From Azotobacter paspali (lineage in GTDB: Bacteria > Pseudomonadota > Gammaproteobacteria > Pseudomonadales > Pseudomonadaceae), in NCBI RefSeq assembly GCF_042434745.1, contig NZ_JBHLSS010000116.1: 64,000 nucleotides of DNA, one strand, 5' to 3'. Below, one piece after another: positions 53,208-61,907 of the stretch. The number at the start of each line of letters is the position of its first letter. Positions within the stretch are counted from its first letter, which is position 1. The translations under genes were made by a program, and so were the position numbers. The notes below the pieces were generated by a model. That model did not search any database. It had not been told where the DNA came from and saw only the letters and a list, made by a program, of their open reading frames with translations.

Positions 53208-53459
53208 TCAAAAGATCCATCGCGGTTGGGGTACCAGCAGCGTGTGGTAGCTAATACCTTTGGGAACAGTGGCTTGATGGTCGTTCACGGAGCGTAGGGG
53301 CGGCAAGCTCAGAGAGCTTTGCTGTGCGGGATGCGAGGCACTTTTCTCAAGAGGAAGATCGTTTCCATTATATATGGCCGCTCCCAGGGCCAGGCTCAAG
53401 ATAATGCCGACGGAGAGACTTTTACTACGTAGAGCAGAATGGATCTTGCCGTGTCTCAT
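53208..53459 (-). CDS. Hypothetical small membrane or exported protein
   Basis: 83 residues from the ATG at 53459. A basic N-terminus (MRHGKIHSALRSKS) and one hydrophobic helix (LSVGIILSLALGAAIY) are followed by about 50 polar residues with no recognised domain. GAGGAA lies ten bases before the ATG; a TTG at 53468 is an alternative start. It is 56 bp upstream of the DUF1328 gene on the same strand and may be co-transcribed. No family recognised. Confidence 0.5.
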   Translation of the reverse strand: MRHGKIHSALRSKSLSVGIILSLALGAAIYNGNDLPLEKSASHPAQQSSLSLPPLRSVNDHQATVPKGISYHTLLVPQPRWIF

Positions 53460-53671
53460 GGTTGACAATTCCTCGGTCGTTTCGTGCGTTGTGTGTTACC
53501 GCCCGGCTCTTTTTATTGAAGCAAGCTACGCGCCAAGCCCGGAAGTTCCGATATTGTCCGTTATTTCAAAGGCATATCCCGGTCGGCCGGGAACGCTTGT
53601 GTTGCAGGGTGCGGGATTCGCGCTGGTCAGGTTATGCAATTTGCACGAAGCGATGGGAACCGTCGTTTTGC

Positions 53672-54712
53672 TCAGTGCGTTTGGAAGAGGGTCCAGGTCG
53701 ATACGAACAGAGCGGCGATCACCGGGCCGATGACGAAGCCGTTGAGGCCGAACAGGGCCAGCCCGCCCAGCGTCGACACCAGGACCAGGTAGTCCGGCAG
53801 GCGGGTGTCCTTGCTCACCAGGATGGGCCTCACGATGTTGTCCACCAGGCCGATGATGAAGATGCCGCAGGCCGTGAGCAGCACGCTCTTGAGGATCGCG
53901 CCGCTGAGCAGGAAATAGACGGCCACGGGAGCCCAGACGAGTCCCGTTCCCAAGGCCGGCAGGAACGACAGGAAGGCCATGGCGACTCCCCAGAGCAATG
54001 CCTGGGGAATGCCCAGCAAGGCAAATATGACGCCGCCCAGGCTGCCCTGGATGACCGCGACGACGAGGCTGCCCTTGATGGTGGCCTGCACCATGCCGGT
54101 GATGCGCTGGAACAGGCGGGACTTCTTCATTTCGCTGAGGGGTATGGCTTGCCTGATCCGGGCGACCAGCGCGGTGCCGTCGCGGAGAAAGAAGAACAGC
54201 AGGTAGAGCATCACGAAAAAGCCGAGGATGAACTGAAAGGTGTTGTGGCCGATGTTGAAGGCTTTGGTGGCCAGGAGCTGGCTGCCCTGCATGGCGATGT
54301 TGGCAATCCGGTCGCGCAGGTCGTAGCGGCTGTCCAGACCGAAGCGGGATATCTGTGCCTGCAGCGGCTCTGGAAGCTGCGTTTTGAGACCCTCGAGCAT
54401 GCCGGCGAAGTCGATCTGACCCGCCTCGATCTCGTTGTAGAGGGTGGCGCCTTCCTGGATCAGCAGCGTGGACACGATGGTGATGGGCAGGACGGCGACT
54501 ACCACGCAGACGATCAGGGTTAGCAAGGCCGACAGATTCGGATGGTTGCCGAGGTGCCGCAGCAGGCGGATCTGCAGCGGATGGAAGAGAATGGCCAGCA
54601 CCGCCGCCCAGAAGATCGCGCCGTAGAAGGGCAGGATGATCCAGACGAAGGCCACCGAGATCAGCACCAGCAAAAACAGGAAGACCCGGTATTCGAAGCG
54701 GGGATTGATCAT
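53672..54712 (-). CDS. AI-2E-family (PerM-type) permease
   Basis: 346 residues with about eight helices in the family order: FLFLLVLISVAFVWIILPFYGAIFWAAVLAI near the start, a soluble middle part (LIQEGATLYNEIEAGQID...), then FILGFFVMLYLLFFFLRDG and GVAMAFLSFLPALGTGLVWAPVAVYFLLSG. NIVRPILVSKDTRLPDYLVLVSTLGGLALFGLNGFVIGPVIAALF is the family's strongest signature. Members export varied small molecules or ions; AI-2 transport should not be assumed. Single gene. Confidence 0.85.
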   Translation of the reverse strand: MINPRFEYRVFLFLLVLISVAFVWIILPFYGAIFWAAVLAILFHPLQIRLLRHLGNHPNLSALLTLIVCVVVAVLPITIVSTLLIQEGATLYNEIEAGQIDFAGMLEGLKTQLPEPLQAQISRFGLDSRYDLRDRIANIAMQGSQLLATKAFNIGHNTFQFILGFFVMLYLLFFFLRDGTALVARIRQAIPLSEMKKSRLFQRITGMVQATIKGSLVVAVIQGSLGGVIFALLGIPQALLWGVAMAFLSFLPALGTGLVWAPVAVYFLLSGAILKSVLLTACGIFIIGLVDNIVRPILVSKDTRLPDYLVLVSTLGGLALFGLNGFVIGPVIAALFVSTWTLFQTH

Positions 54713-55032
54713 CGGATATCACGCCATGACCGGTCGCGTCGCAGGGAAGGTTCCGGCAGCCCGCGCGATGATGTTGCGGGCTTCGTTGTCGCGAAGTCTG
54801 CCCGCGACATAGCGGAATCAGGAACGGACGGCAGCGTTCCGATGGTTTTTTTGCGATAGGGGTCGAGCGCTTCTTTCGCGTTCCTTCTCGTTCTGCGCAT
54901 TTCCTGGCGTCCGTTGCCGGTCGGCGACATGCCGAAGCGATCGCCCCACATGCCGTGACCCTGTTTTCGGTTCGCGATTCGAAAGGGGGGGAGTATTCCC
55001 CCTTTCGAGCCCTTGTCAAGATGGGCGGTTAC
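54713..55032. other. Intergenic region between the AI-2E permease and the KGG gene
   Basis: 320 bp. Apart from the hairpin at 54979-55008 I see no gene. The part next to 54712 should hold the permease promoter, but no clear -35/-10 is recognisable. Confidence 0.4.
54979..55008 (-). terminator. Hairpin terminator after the KGG repeat gene
   Basis: A perfect 11-bp stem, TCGAAAGGGGG (54979-54989) and CCCCCTTTCGA (54998-55008), with an 8-base loop. It lies 24 bases after the stop at 55033. Confidence 0.6.
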
Positions 55033-55497
55033 CTAGCGCTTGCGGCTGCCCTTATCCTGATCTTCCTGCCGGGACTGCCCGCGGTTTTCCTGTTTGCCGC
55101 CCTGGCTGCCCTGCTGGCCTTCGGCGCGCTTGCCTTCCTCGATCAGTTCGCGGACCCGCTGGCCGCCCTTGTGGCCGAGTTCGGAGTAGCCTTCCGGGCC
55201 GAGTTGCTCCTTGCGGGCCTCGCCGCCCTTCTTGCCGAGTTCGGAGTAGCCTTCCGGGCCGAGCTGCTCCTTGCGGGCCTCGCCACCCTTATGGCCGAGT
55301 TCGGAGTAGCCTTCCGGGCCGAGCTGCTCCTTGCGGGCCTCGCCGCCCTTGTGGCCGAGTTCGGAGTAGCCTTCCGGGCCGAGCTGCTCCTTACGGATCT
55401 CGCCGCCTTTCTGGCCGGCCTCCCGTACGCTCATGGAGCCTTTGTCTTTGTCTTTGCCTTGACCGGAACCAGAGCCGCCTTGACGTGAAGTTGCCAT
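55033..55497 (-). CDS. KGG-repeat stress protein with four repeats (con-10/YciG-like)
   Basis: 154 very hydrophilic residues. After a Gly/Lys-rich start (MATSRQGGSGSGQGKDKDKG) come four near-identical 20-residue repeats containing GYSELGHKGGEARKEQLGPE, then a single GHKGGQRVRELIEEGKRAEG and a Gln/Arg-rich tail. KGG-motif proteins accumulate in stress, desiccation or sporulation-like states, and some are intrinsically disordered protectants. In an Azotobacter that forms cysts this is a plausible dormancy protein (inference). AGGAG supports the ATG at 55497. Two related small genes lie directly upstream. Confidence 0.85.
   Translation of the reverse strand: MATSRQGGSGSGQGKDKDKGSMSVREAGQKGGEIRKEQLGPEGYSELGHKGGEARKEQLGPEGYSELGHKGGEARKEQLGPEGYSELGKKGGEARKEQLGPEGYSELGHKGGQRVRELIEEGKRAEGQQGSQGGKQENRGQSRQEDQDKGSRKR
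55171..55404. repeat. 60-bp tandem repeats inside the KGG gene
   Basis: About 3.9 copies of a 60-bp unit (20 codons) that differ at only a few bases, some of them silent and some changing one residue (His/Lys in GHKGG or GKKGG). High identity suggests recent expansion, so copy number may vary between strains. Confidence 0.9.
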
Positions 55498-55604
55498 GAT
55501 AATGCTCTCCTGATTGTTTCGGATTTGCATACAGGGCCTGGTTGTCTACCGCTCCCTGTCCAACCGATCCAGTTCCGTTGGTGTGCCGTTCGTGTATTTA
55601 CCGC

Positions 55605-55781
55605 CTATTTTTCGTTTTCGCCTCTGGCTTTTTTTCCTTCCTGGACGAGTTCACGAACGCGTTGCCCACCTTTATGGCCGAGTTCGGAATAACCCTTCGG
55701 GCCGAGTTGTTCTTTGCGCGCCTCGCCGCCTTTGCGACCGGCCTCGCTTACACTGATCGAACCTTTTTCTTCGTTAGCCAT
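55605..55781 (-). CDS. Small KGG-repeat stress protein, single repeat
   Basis: 58 residues beginning MANEEKGSISVSEAGRKGG, then ARKEQLGPKGYSELGHKGGQ and RVRELVQEGKKARGENEK. It is the unexpanded version of the neighbouring four-repeat protein: same N-terminal SVSEAGRKGG, one GYSELGHKGG unit and the same RVREL tail. GAGGTGAGG lies just before the ATG. It probably is the ancestral form from which the longer gene arose by repeat gain. Confidence 0.85.
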   Translation of the reverse strand: MANEEKGSISVSEAGRKGGEARKEQLGPKGYSELGHKGGQRVRELVQEGKKARGENEK

Positions 55782-55975
55782 GACCTCACCTCTTGGTTCA
55801 GCGACTTCCTGGGAATTTCCTTCGCTCTTTTTTTATGTATGGCGTCACGTATGTGCGCGCCATCCTGCGGGCCACCCCTATGGCCCAGTTGCTGATAGAA
55901 CTCGTGTCCATAAGATACGGAACTTCCTTTCCTGCCAGCCCGGCTGACGCCCGGACCGCTTTCGGTTTTACGCAT
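55748..55975 (-). CDS. Divergent KGG-like protein, possibly decaying
   Basis: 75 residues from the ATG at 55975: MRKTESGPGVSRAGRKGSSV, then SYGHEFYQQLGHRGGPQDG and a basic tail (KKRAKEIPRKSLNQEVRS). It shares the AGRKG and GHRGG spacing with its neighbours but has lost the exact KGG signature. Its end overlaps the start of the next gene by 34 bases. It may be a real diverged paralogue or one frameshifted after GHRGG. Confidence 0.5.
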   Translation of the reverse strand: MRKTESGPGVSRAGRKGSSVSYGHEFYQQLGHRGGPQDGAHIRDAIHKKRAKEIPRKSLNQEVRSWLTKKKVRSV

Positions 55976-56450
55976 GGCCCATCTCCCACTCAACACGGCC
56001 CATCCGTGGCCACAACCATTCTCCGGAGCAGAAGGTGCGCTTGTCGGGGCCGGCCGCCATGCGGAAGAAGTTCCGCTTGTGTGCATACGAAGTCTGGCAG
56101 CCGGAAAATACCTGCTCGGGAAACAGTTGCTAGTTTCGATGGCGGATGACCACCAAGGTTTCCCTATGCCGACGAATGGCCGTCAATGTCCTCTCGATTG
56201 CACGGTTATTTTATTGGCGAAGAGTTGCCGAAAGTTGTAGAGCGCCTGTTCGGGAAAGTTGCCGGAAGTTGACTTCCGCATTATGCAGGACAGGCACTCA
56301 GGCGCGTGACCGGTAATTTTCGAAAGAGCGACCGCGGCGCAGGCCGGATGGAATGACCCGGTGTGCAAAAGTTGTTTCGGTCGTTCTCCGGCGAGATTGT
56401 GGCATGGCGAGAAGACAAAGCCGTTTCGCTTTGCCTGCTACCCGCGACTG
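55976..56450. other. Intergenic region between the KGG genes and cioB
   Basis: 475 bp with no supported gene. It holds one imperfect direct repeat, AGTTGCCGAAAGTTG at 56223 and AGTTGCCGGAAGTTG at 56257 (34 bp apart), downstream of cioB. I looked for a CydX-type small subunit after cioB and found none. Confidence 0.4.
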
Positions 56451-57458
56451 TCAGTGATAGCCTTCGCCGTGCCGTACCTTGCCGCGGAACACGTAGTAGC
56501 TCCAAGCGGTGTAGCCGAGGATGACGGGGATGATCAGCAGTGCGCCGACCAGCACGAAGCCTTGGCTCTGCGGCGGCGCGGCGGCATCGCGGAGGCTGAT
56601 CGAGGGCGGGATGATGTTCGGCCACAGGCTGATGATCAGGCCGCTATAGCCGAGGAAGACCAGCGCCAGGGTGAGCAGGAAGGGCCGTACCTGATTGCCG
56701 TTCGCCACCGAACGCAGCAGGGCCCGGATGCTCAGCAGCACCAGCAGCGGCACCGGCAAGAACCAGATCAGGTTGGGTAAGCTGAACCAGCGCCGGGCGA
56801 TGGCCTCGTGGGCCAGCGGCGTCCACAGGCTGAGGATGCCGATCACCGCCAGCAGCGCCAGGGCCAGCGGCCTGGCCAGAGTGTACATGCGTCGCTGCAG
56901 GGGACCTTCGGTCTTCATGATCAGCCAGGTACAGCCAAGCAGGCTGTAGGCGACGACCAGGCCCAGGCCGCAGAACAGCGGGAAGGGCGCCAACCAGTCG
57001 AGCGCAGCGCCGGCGAAGCGGCCGTCGACGACCGGGATGCCCTTGATGAAGGCGCCGAGGACCACCCCCTGGAAGAAGGTGGCGGCCAGCGAACCGCCGA
57101 TGAACGCCTTGTCCCAGATATGCCGCCGGTTCTCGCGGGCCTTGAAGCGGAACTCGAAGGCCACGCCGCGGAACACCAGGCCGATCAGCATGAACACCAG
57201 GGGCAAGTAGAGCGCCGAGAGGACCACCGCATAGGCCAGCGGGAAGGCCGCGAATAGCCCGGCGCCGCCGAGCACCAGCCAGGTTTCGTTGCCGTCCCAG
57301 ACCGGCGCCACGGTGTTCATCATCACGTCGCGGTCGCGGGCGTCCTTGAAGAACGGATAGAGCATGCCGATGCCCAGGTCGAAGCCGTCCATCACCACGT
57401 ACATCATCACGCCGAAGCTGATGATCACCGCCCAGATCAGGGGAAGATCGATGCCCAT
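56451..57458 (-). CDS. cioB: CioB/CydB, cyanide-insensitive bd oxidase subunit II
   Basis: 335 residues, about nine helices. It begins MGIDLPLIWAVIISFGVMMYVVMDGFDLGIGMLYPF and has APVWDGNETWLVLGGAGLFAAFPLAYAVVLSALYLPL, the signature of subunit II. The sequence type matches CioB rather than E. coli CydB. With CioA it reduces oxygen to water from ubiquinol without pumping protons. In Azotobacter such oxidases help keep oxygen away from nitrogenase, though the main CydAB for that task is a different pair. It begins 4 bp after the cioA stop. Confidence 0.93.
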   Translation of the reverse strand: MGIDLPLIWAVIISFGVMMYVVMDGFDLGIGMLYPFFKDARDRDVMMNTVAPVWDGNETWLVLGGAGLFAAFPLAYAVVLSALYLPLVFMLIGLVFRGVAFEFRFKARENRRHIWDKAFIGGSLAATFFQGVVLGAFIKGIPVVDGRFAGAALDWLAPFPLFCGLGLVVAYSLLGCTWLIMKTEGPLQRRMYTLARPLALALLAVIGILSLWTPLAHEAIARRWFSLPNLIWFLPVPLLVLLSIRALLRSVANGNQVRPFLLTLALVFLGYSGLIISLWPNIIPPSISLRDAAAPPQSQGFVLVGALLIIPVILGYTAWSYYVFRGKVRHGEGYH

Positions 57459-57462
57459 TTGC

Positions 57463-58893
57463 TCAGCTCCTCGCGCTCGGTGCGCCTTCGTCCAGGCCTT
57501 CCTCGGGGGCCGATAGCGGCCGCGCCGGCGTGCGCGGCCGGCCCGCCCCGCCGTGGAGGGGCTCGCGGCCCTCGTTGGTCTGCGGTCCCTTGTGCACCAA
57601 GTGCAGCATATAGCCGAAGCCGACGCCGAACACCGCCAGGTAGACCACCACGAACAGCGCTAGGCTGATGCCCATCTCGGTTATGCCATGCGCCGAAACC
57701 GCGTCGCGGGTACGCATCAAGCCGTAAACCACCCAAGGCTGGCGGCCGATCTCGGTGGTGAGCCAGCCGGCGAGGATGGCGAGCAGCCCGGACGGCCCCA
57801 TCAGCAGCACCATGCGCAGGAAGCGCCGCGACCGGTAGAGTCCGCCACGTCGGCGTAGCCACAGGCTCCACAGGCCGGTGGCGATCATCAGCAGGCCGAG
57901 GCCGACCATGATGCGGAAGGTCCAAAATACGACGGTCGAGTTGGGCCGGTCCTGCGCGGCGAACTCCTTCAGCGCCGGGATCGGCTCGCTCAGGCTGTGC
58001 TTGAGGATCAGGCTGCCGAGTACCGGGATCTCTACCGCGAAGCGGGTTTCCTCGCGCTGCATGTCCGGCCAGCCGACCAGGATCAAAGGCGTCGGCTCGT
58101 CCGCGCGGTTCTCCCAGTGGCCCTCGATCGCGGCGATCTTCGCCGGCTGGTGCTCCAGGGTGTTAATGCCGTGGAAGTCGCCGATCACCGCCTGCAGCGG
58201 GGCGACCAGCAGGGCCATCCACATGGCCATGGAGAGCATCTTGCGCAGCGCCAAGTTGTCATGGCCGCGTAGCAGGTGCCAGGCGGCCGAGGCGCCGACC
58301 AAGAAGGCGGTGGCCAGGTAGGAGGCGACCGCCATGTGCAGCAGGCGGTAGGGGAAGGAGGGGTTGAAGATCACCGCCAGCCAGTCCACCGGGATGAGCT
58401 TACCGTCGACGATCGCGTGGCCCTGCGGGGTGTGCATCCAACTGTTGGAGGCGAGAATCCAGAAGGTCGAGATCAGGGTGCCGATCGCCACCATCAGTGT
58501 GGCGAAGAAGTGCAGGCCGGGGCCGACCCGGTTCAGGCCGAACAGCATGACGCCGAGAAAGCCCGCTTCGAGGAAGAAGGCGGTGAGCACCTCGTAGGCG
58601 AGCAGCGGGCCGGTGACGCTGCCGGCGAATGTGGAGAAGTTGCTCCAGTTGGTGCCGAACTGGTAGGACATGACGATGCCGGAAACCACCCCCATGCCGA
58701 AGTTCACCGCGAAGATCTTCAGCCAGAAGTGGTACAGGTCGAGGTAGACCTGTTCGCGGGTCTTCAGCCAGAGTCCTTCGAGCACCGCCAGGTAGCTGGC
58801 CAGGCCGATGGTGATCGCCGGGAAAAGAATGTGGAAAGACACGGTGAAGGCGAACTGAATGCGGGCCAGGTCGAGTGCTTCCCATCCGAACAT
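57463..58893 (-). CDS. cioA: CioA/CydA, cyanide-insensitive bd oxidase subunit I
   Basis: 476 residues. Starts MFGWEALDLARIQFAFTVSFHILFPAITIGLASYLAVLE, with the heme-ligand histidine in SFHILF. GRQPWVVYGLMRTRDAVS is the marker segment near the C-terminus. The Q-loop is short, as in CioA proteins, in contrast to the long loop of E. coli CydA. The last ~50 residues are Pro/Arg-rich and variable. First gene of cioAB. Confidence 0.94.
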   Translation of the reverse strand: MFGWEALDLARIQFAFTVSFHILFPAITIGLASYLAVLEGLWLKTREQVYLDLYHFWLKIFAVNFGMGVVSGIVMSYQFGTNWSNFSTFAGSVTGPLLAYEVLTAFFLEAGFLGVMLFGLNRVGPGLHFFATLMVAIGTLISTFWILASNSWMHTPQGHAIVDGKLIPVDWLAVIFNPSFPYRLLHMAVASYLATAFLVGASAAWHLLRGHDNLALRKMLSMAMWMALLVAPLQAVIGDFHGINTLEHQPAKIAAIEGHWENRADEPTPLILVGWPDMQREETRFAVEIPVLGSLILKHSLSEPIPALKEFAAQDRPNSTVVFWTFRIMVGLGLLMIATGLWSLWLRRRGGLYRSRRFLRMVLLMGPSGLLAILAGWLTTEIGRQPWVVYGLMRTRDAVSAHGITEMGISLALFVVVYLAVFGVGFGYMLHLVHKGPQTNEGREPLHGGAGRPRTPARPLSAPEEGLDEGAPSARS

Positions 58894-59012
58894 GACAAGT
58901 CCTCCCGGAGCAGCGGCAAGGGGGGCATGCTATTTGGATGCGGCTCGGCGCCGCGACGTTCAATGGTTTTTTCCTTTTCCGGCAAACGGGCAGGGGGCGG
59001 CTGCCGGGCCGC

Positions 59013-59462
59013 TCACCCGGATGGGTAGGGGATGATCGATATCTTGCCGTTCTCCTCGAGAATCGCGTATTTGATCTGCGCCATCTGCTTCAACCCCTGG
59101 GGCTGGCGCGCCGCCAGGAGAATGTCCTCCTCGCGCAGCCAGGCCTCGCGCAGGCATTTGCTCAGGGGGCGGCCATCTTCGACGATCAGCGTCGAGGTGC
59201 CCTCGATCAGCGTGTCGAGCCGGGCGAACCTGAACTTGAGAAAGAACAGGCCGACATCGATGACGATCAGGGTGACGATCACCAGGATCGCCTTGATGAG
59301 CGAGAAGTCGTCGCCCAGCAGGGCCTGCTGCGTCGCCTCGCCGATGATCGGCAACAGCAGCAAGTCGAACTTGCTGATGTCCGCCAGGGTGCGCCGGCCG
59401 GCGATCTTGAACAGGACCAGGAGGAGCGCATAGACCGCGGCGGCTCGCAGAACGGCGTCCAT
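59013..59462 (-). CDS. DUF421 membrane protein
   Basis: 149 residues. Two helices (VLRAAAVYALLLVLFKIAG and LIKAILVIVTLIVIDVGLFFL) with the GRRTLADISKFDLLLLPIIGEA motif between, then a small soluble domain (RLDTLIEGTSTLIVEDGRPLSKCLREAWLREEDILLAAR). This is the DUF421 (YetF-type) fold, function unknown. The start at 59462 lies 10 bp after the end of the interrupted gene at 59473, so the two form one operon. Confidence 0.8.
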   Translation of the reverse strand: MDAVLRAAAVYALLLVLFKIAGRRTLADISKFDLLLLPIIGEATQQALLGDDFSLIKAILVIVTLIVIDVGLFFLKFRFARLDTLIEGTSTLIVEDGRPLSKCLREAWLREEDILLAARQPQGLKQMAQIKYAILEENGKISIIPYPSG

Positions 59463-59472
59463 CGTCAGCTCG

Positions 59473-60027
59473 TCAGGGGGCGATGAATTGGCTCAAGATT
59501 ACCCGTTCGTCCTCGAACCAGGCCGAGTTGCTCACCAGTCCCAAGCTCTCCGGGCGGATGGTCAGGTAGAGGGTCAGGTGACCCCGTTCATCGGCCTGAT
59601 CGACGAGTTCCAGCCCGCCTTCATGGCTGCGTGCGAACAGGGGCCGCGGCTACAGGCTTTCGATCGTATGGGTGCGCAGGAGAGCCCGGTCGATGCGCAG
59701 GGTCGCAAGGGCCGAGGGGCGGGTCCGGGCCGTGAAGACGATCCGGCTGCTGGCGCCATTGCGCAGAAAACGCTCGTATTCCACGCTCAGCCGCTGTCCG
59801 CGGCCGCTGCTGCTGTGCCGGCTGAGCGGACCGTCGGAGAACAGGCCGTTCAGGGCCAGAAGCACAAGGACGAGCAGGACGCCGAAGCCGATCCGCTCGA
59901 ACTTCCAGGTCTTGCGCTGGTAGGCGATCCGGTCGGCGATTGGCTGGCTGCGCGGGGCGAAGTCGTCCCGCTGCGCGGCGTCCGCTGGTGTGCGTGGCTT
60001 GCGGGCCTCTGGCGAGGTGTCGGTCAT
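59473..60027 (-). pseudogene. Membrane-anchored protein gene interrupted by an in-frame amber codon
   Basis: From the ATG at 60027 the frame codes for a charged N-terminus (MTDTSPEARKPRTPADAA), one helix (IGFGVLLVLVLLALNGLF) and a soluble domain reaching RTHTIESL, then meets TAG at 59650-59652. The same frame stays open for 58 more codons with sensible protein (PRPLFARSHEGGLELVDQAD, ERGHLTLYLTIRPESLGLVS, NSAWFEDERVILSQFIAP) and stops at 59473-59475. Intact it would be 184 residues. The clean continuation suggests one point mutation rather than two genes. The domain family is not recognised. It is co-transcribed with the DUF421 gene. Confidence 0.65.
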
Positions 60028-60155
60028 GGCGGTGACCCGTATTGCTGCTTGATGAGTCCGACCGTCGTTTCCCGGTTTTGTCTCGCCGGCCGCGGCATCC
60101 GCACCGGGCGGGAATTCCGCCGGGCCGCACGGCGGTGGAGTTCGACGCTGCGCTA

Positions 60156-60182
60156 GAACTCGAAAAAACGGGTCGAGTCTGC
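60156..60182 (+). promoter_or_regulatory. AlgU-type promoter candidate for the YghA-like dehydrogenase
   Basis: GAACTC (60156-60161), 16 bases, then TCTGC (60178-60182): one mismatch to each half of the AlgU consensus. It would start transcription near 60189, about 86 bases before the ATG. Confidence 0.5.
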
Positions 60183-60274
60183 TGAGGGGAGGGTACGCGA
60201 GAGGGAGGTTTCCCCCGCGCGTCCGTTCGGGCCGCATTCCATCGACCTGTTATTCCCGATACAAGGTGAACGTC

Positions 60275-61135
60275 ATGAGCGAAAACGAACAAACCCTGCC
60301 GCCGCAGCATCAGGACCGACGTCCAGGCAACGAAAGCACGATGCGTCCGCGACCGGCATACAGGGCCGAGGATTACAAGGCCGCCGGCAAGCTGGAAGGC
60401 AAGGTCGCGGTGATCTCCGGCGCCGACAGCGGCATCGGTCGCGCCGTGGCGGTGGTTTTCGCCAAGGAGGGGGCCGATGTCGTCGTGCTGTATCTGGATC
60501 AGCCGGAAGACGCCGAAGAAACCCGCCGCGAGGTTGAGAAGCTCGGCCGGCGCTGCCTGACCCTGGCCGGCGACGTGGCCGATGCCGACTTCTGCCGCCA
60601 GGTGGTCGAGAAGACCATGCAGCAGTGGGGATGTCTGGACGTACTGGTCAACAACGCCGGGGAGCAGCATCCGCAGGAACGGCTCGAGGACATCAGCGAG
60701 AAACAGTGGGAGAAGACCTTCCGCACCAATATCTTCGGCATGTTCCAACTGACCAAGGCAGCGTTGCCGTCAATGAAGGAGGGCAGCGCCATCATCAATA
60801 CCACCTCGGTCACCGCCTACAAGGGCAACCCCAAGCTGATCGATTACTCCTCCACCAAGGGGGCGATTACCGCCTTCACCCGTGCCCTGTCGGCCAACTT
60901 GGCGCCGCGCGGCATCCGTGTCAATGCGGTGGCGCCGGGGCCGATCTGGACTCCGCTGATTCCTTCCACCTTCAGCGCGGAGGAGGTGGCGCACTTCGGT
61001 GCTTTTACGCCGATGAAGCGGCCCGGGCAGCCGGAGGAGGTGGCGCCGGCCTACGTATATCTCGCCTGCAACGACTCGTCCTACGTGACCGGCCAGGTGC
61101 TGCACGTGAACGGCGGAACGGTGATCAACGGCTGA
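60275..61135 (+). CDS. YghA-like short-chain dehydrogenase/reductase
   Basis: 286 residues, classical SDR fold. Cofactor loop VAVISGADSGIGRAVAVVFAKEGADV; NNAGEQHPQERLEDIS; catalytic serine in NTTSVTAYKGNP; YSSTKGAITAFTRAL with the Tyr-x-x-x-Lys pair; ending VTGQVLHVNGGTVING. The N-terminal leader (about 40 residues, RPGNESTMRPRPAYRAEDYKA) is typical of the YghA/glucose-dehydrogenase-like group found in general stress regulons. The substrate is unknown. AAGGTGA supports the ATG at 60275. Confidence 0.87.
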   Translation: MSENEQTLPPQHQDRRPGNESTMRPRPAYRAEDYKAAGKLEGKVAVISGADSGIGRAVAVVFAKEGADVVVLYLDQPEDAEETRREVEKLGRRCLTLAGDVADADFCRQVVEKTMQQWGCLDVLVNNAGEQHPQERLEDISEKQWEKTFRTNIFGMFQLTKAALPSMKEGSAIINTTSVTAYKGNPKLIDYSSTKGAITAFTRALSANLAPRGIRVNAVAPGPIWTPLIPSTFSAEEVAHFGAFTPMKRPGQPEEVAPAYVYLACNDSSYVTGQVLHVNGGTVING

Positions 61136-61147
61136 AGCGGAGCCAGG

Positions 61148-61178
61148 CAAGTGCCGGGTGGTAGCCGCTCGGCACTTG
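61148..61178 (+). terminator. Hairpin terminator after the SDR gene
   Basis: A perfect 9-bp stem, CAAGTGCCG (61148-61156) and CGGCACTTG (61170-61178), loop 13 bases, starting 12 bases after the stop. No strong T-run. Confidence 0.55.
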
Positions 61179-61358
61179 TGTCCCGTGTCGGGTATCGGGG
61201 GCGTTGCCTGGCTTTTGCTGGAGCTGGAGGGGGAGACGCTGGGGCCGCATCGGCGTGGCCGTGGCCCGATACCCGCGTGCGCGCCGACAGGCATCGGCTT
61301 GATCGGCTTGGCCGAGAGCCCATCGCCCTCGGCCCTGTGTCGCGTGCTGCCGGCAACC

Positions 61359-61868
61359 TTAGCGCTTGGCGGCCACGTCGGGGGTTTCGGAACGGCTCAG
61401 GAACTGAGTGGTGAGGTCCGGCAGGTGGTTCAGCAGCCACTCGGCCATGGCCTGTTCCTGCATCAGGATTTCCTGGGCGATCCGCTTGGTCTCCATGTCA
61501 CCGGCCATTTCGGCGGCGCTGATGATGACCCGGTAGGAGGCGATCTCCATGTTCTCGAAGATATAGGAACTCATCGCGCCCTTGACCACTTCATCGCTCA
61601 TGGCCACACCGCCGAGACCCTGTCCGAAGGCCACGATCTTGGCGGCCATGTCCTTGAAGGCCGAAGGGCTGCTCCCCAGGCGATTGATACAACTTTCTAC
61701 CTGGGCCTTCTGCCAGCGGGTTTCTTCGATGTGCTGATCGATACGCACCTTAAGTTTGGGATAATTCTCGATGCGATCCGACATGGACTTCAGCATACTT
61801 TCCGCTTGTTGTTCCATGGCGTGGGCATCGCGAAGCCAGTCAAGCAGATTTTCGTGAACGGTTGCCAT
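61359..61868 (-). CDS. DUF892 (YciE-type) ferritin-like stress protein
   Basis: 169 residues of all-helical DUF892 fold. MATVHENLLDWLRDAHAMEQQAESMLKSMSDRI, then HIEETRWQKAQVESCINRLG, then SYIFENMEIASYRVIISAAEMAGD; the Glu/His residues would form a di-iron type site as in ferritins. YciE proteins are induced by osmotic and general stress. Start at 61868 with GGAGACTC. An AlgU-like promoter lies just upstream. Confidence 0.85.
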   Translation of the reverse strand: MATVHENLLDWLRDAHAMEQQAESMLKSMSDRIENYPKLKVRIDQHIEETRWQKAQVESCINRLGSSPSAFKDMAAKIVAFGQGLGGVAMSDEVVKGAMSSYIFENMEIASYRVIISAAEMAGDMETKRIAQEILMQEQAMAEWLLNHLPDLTTQFLSRSETPDVAAKR

Positions 61869-61907
61869 TTGAGAGTCTCCTTGCCAAGGGAACGGAGTGT
61901 TCATTGG

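Noticed and set aside
53526..55019. 497-codon minus-strand frame
   Set aside because: Shadow of the AI-2E permease in a different frame; Arg/Pro/His-rich.
56380..56450. CydX-like small subunit after cioB
   Set aside because: No short frame with a membrane helix and a ribosome site follows cioB.
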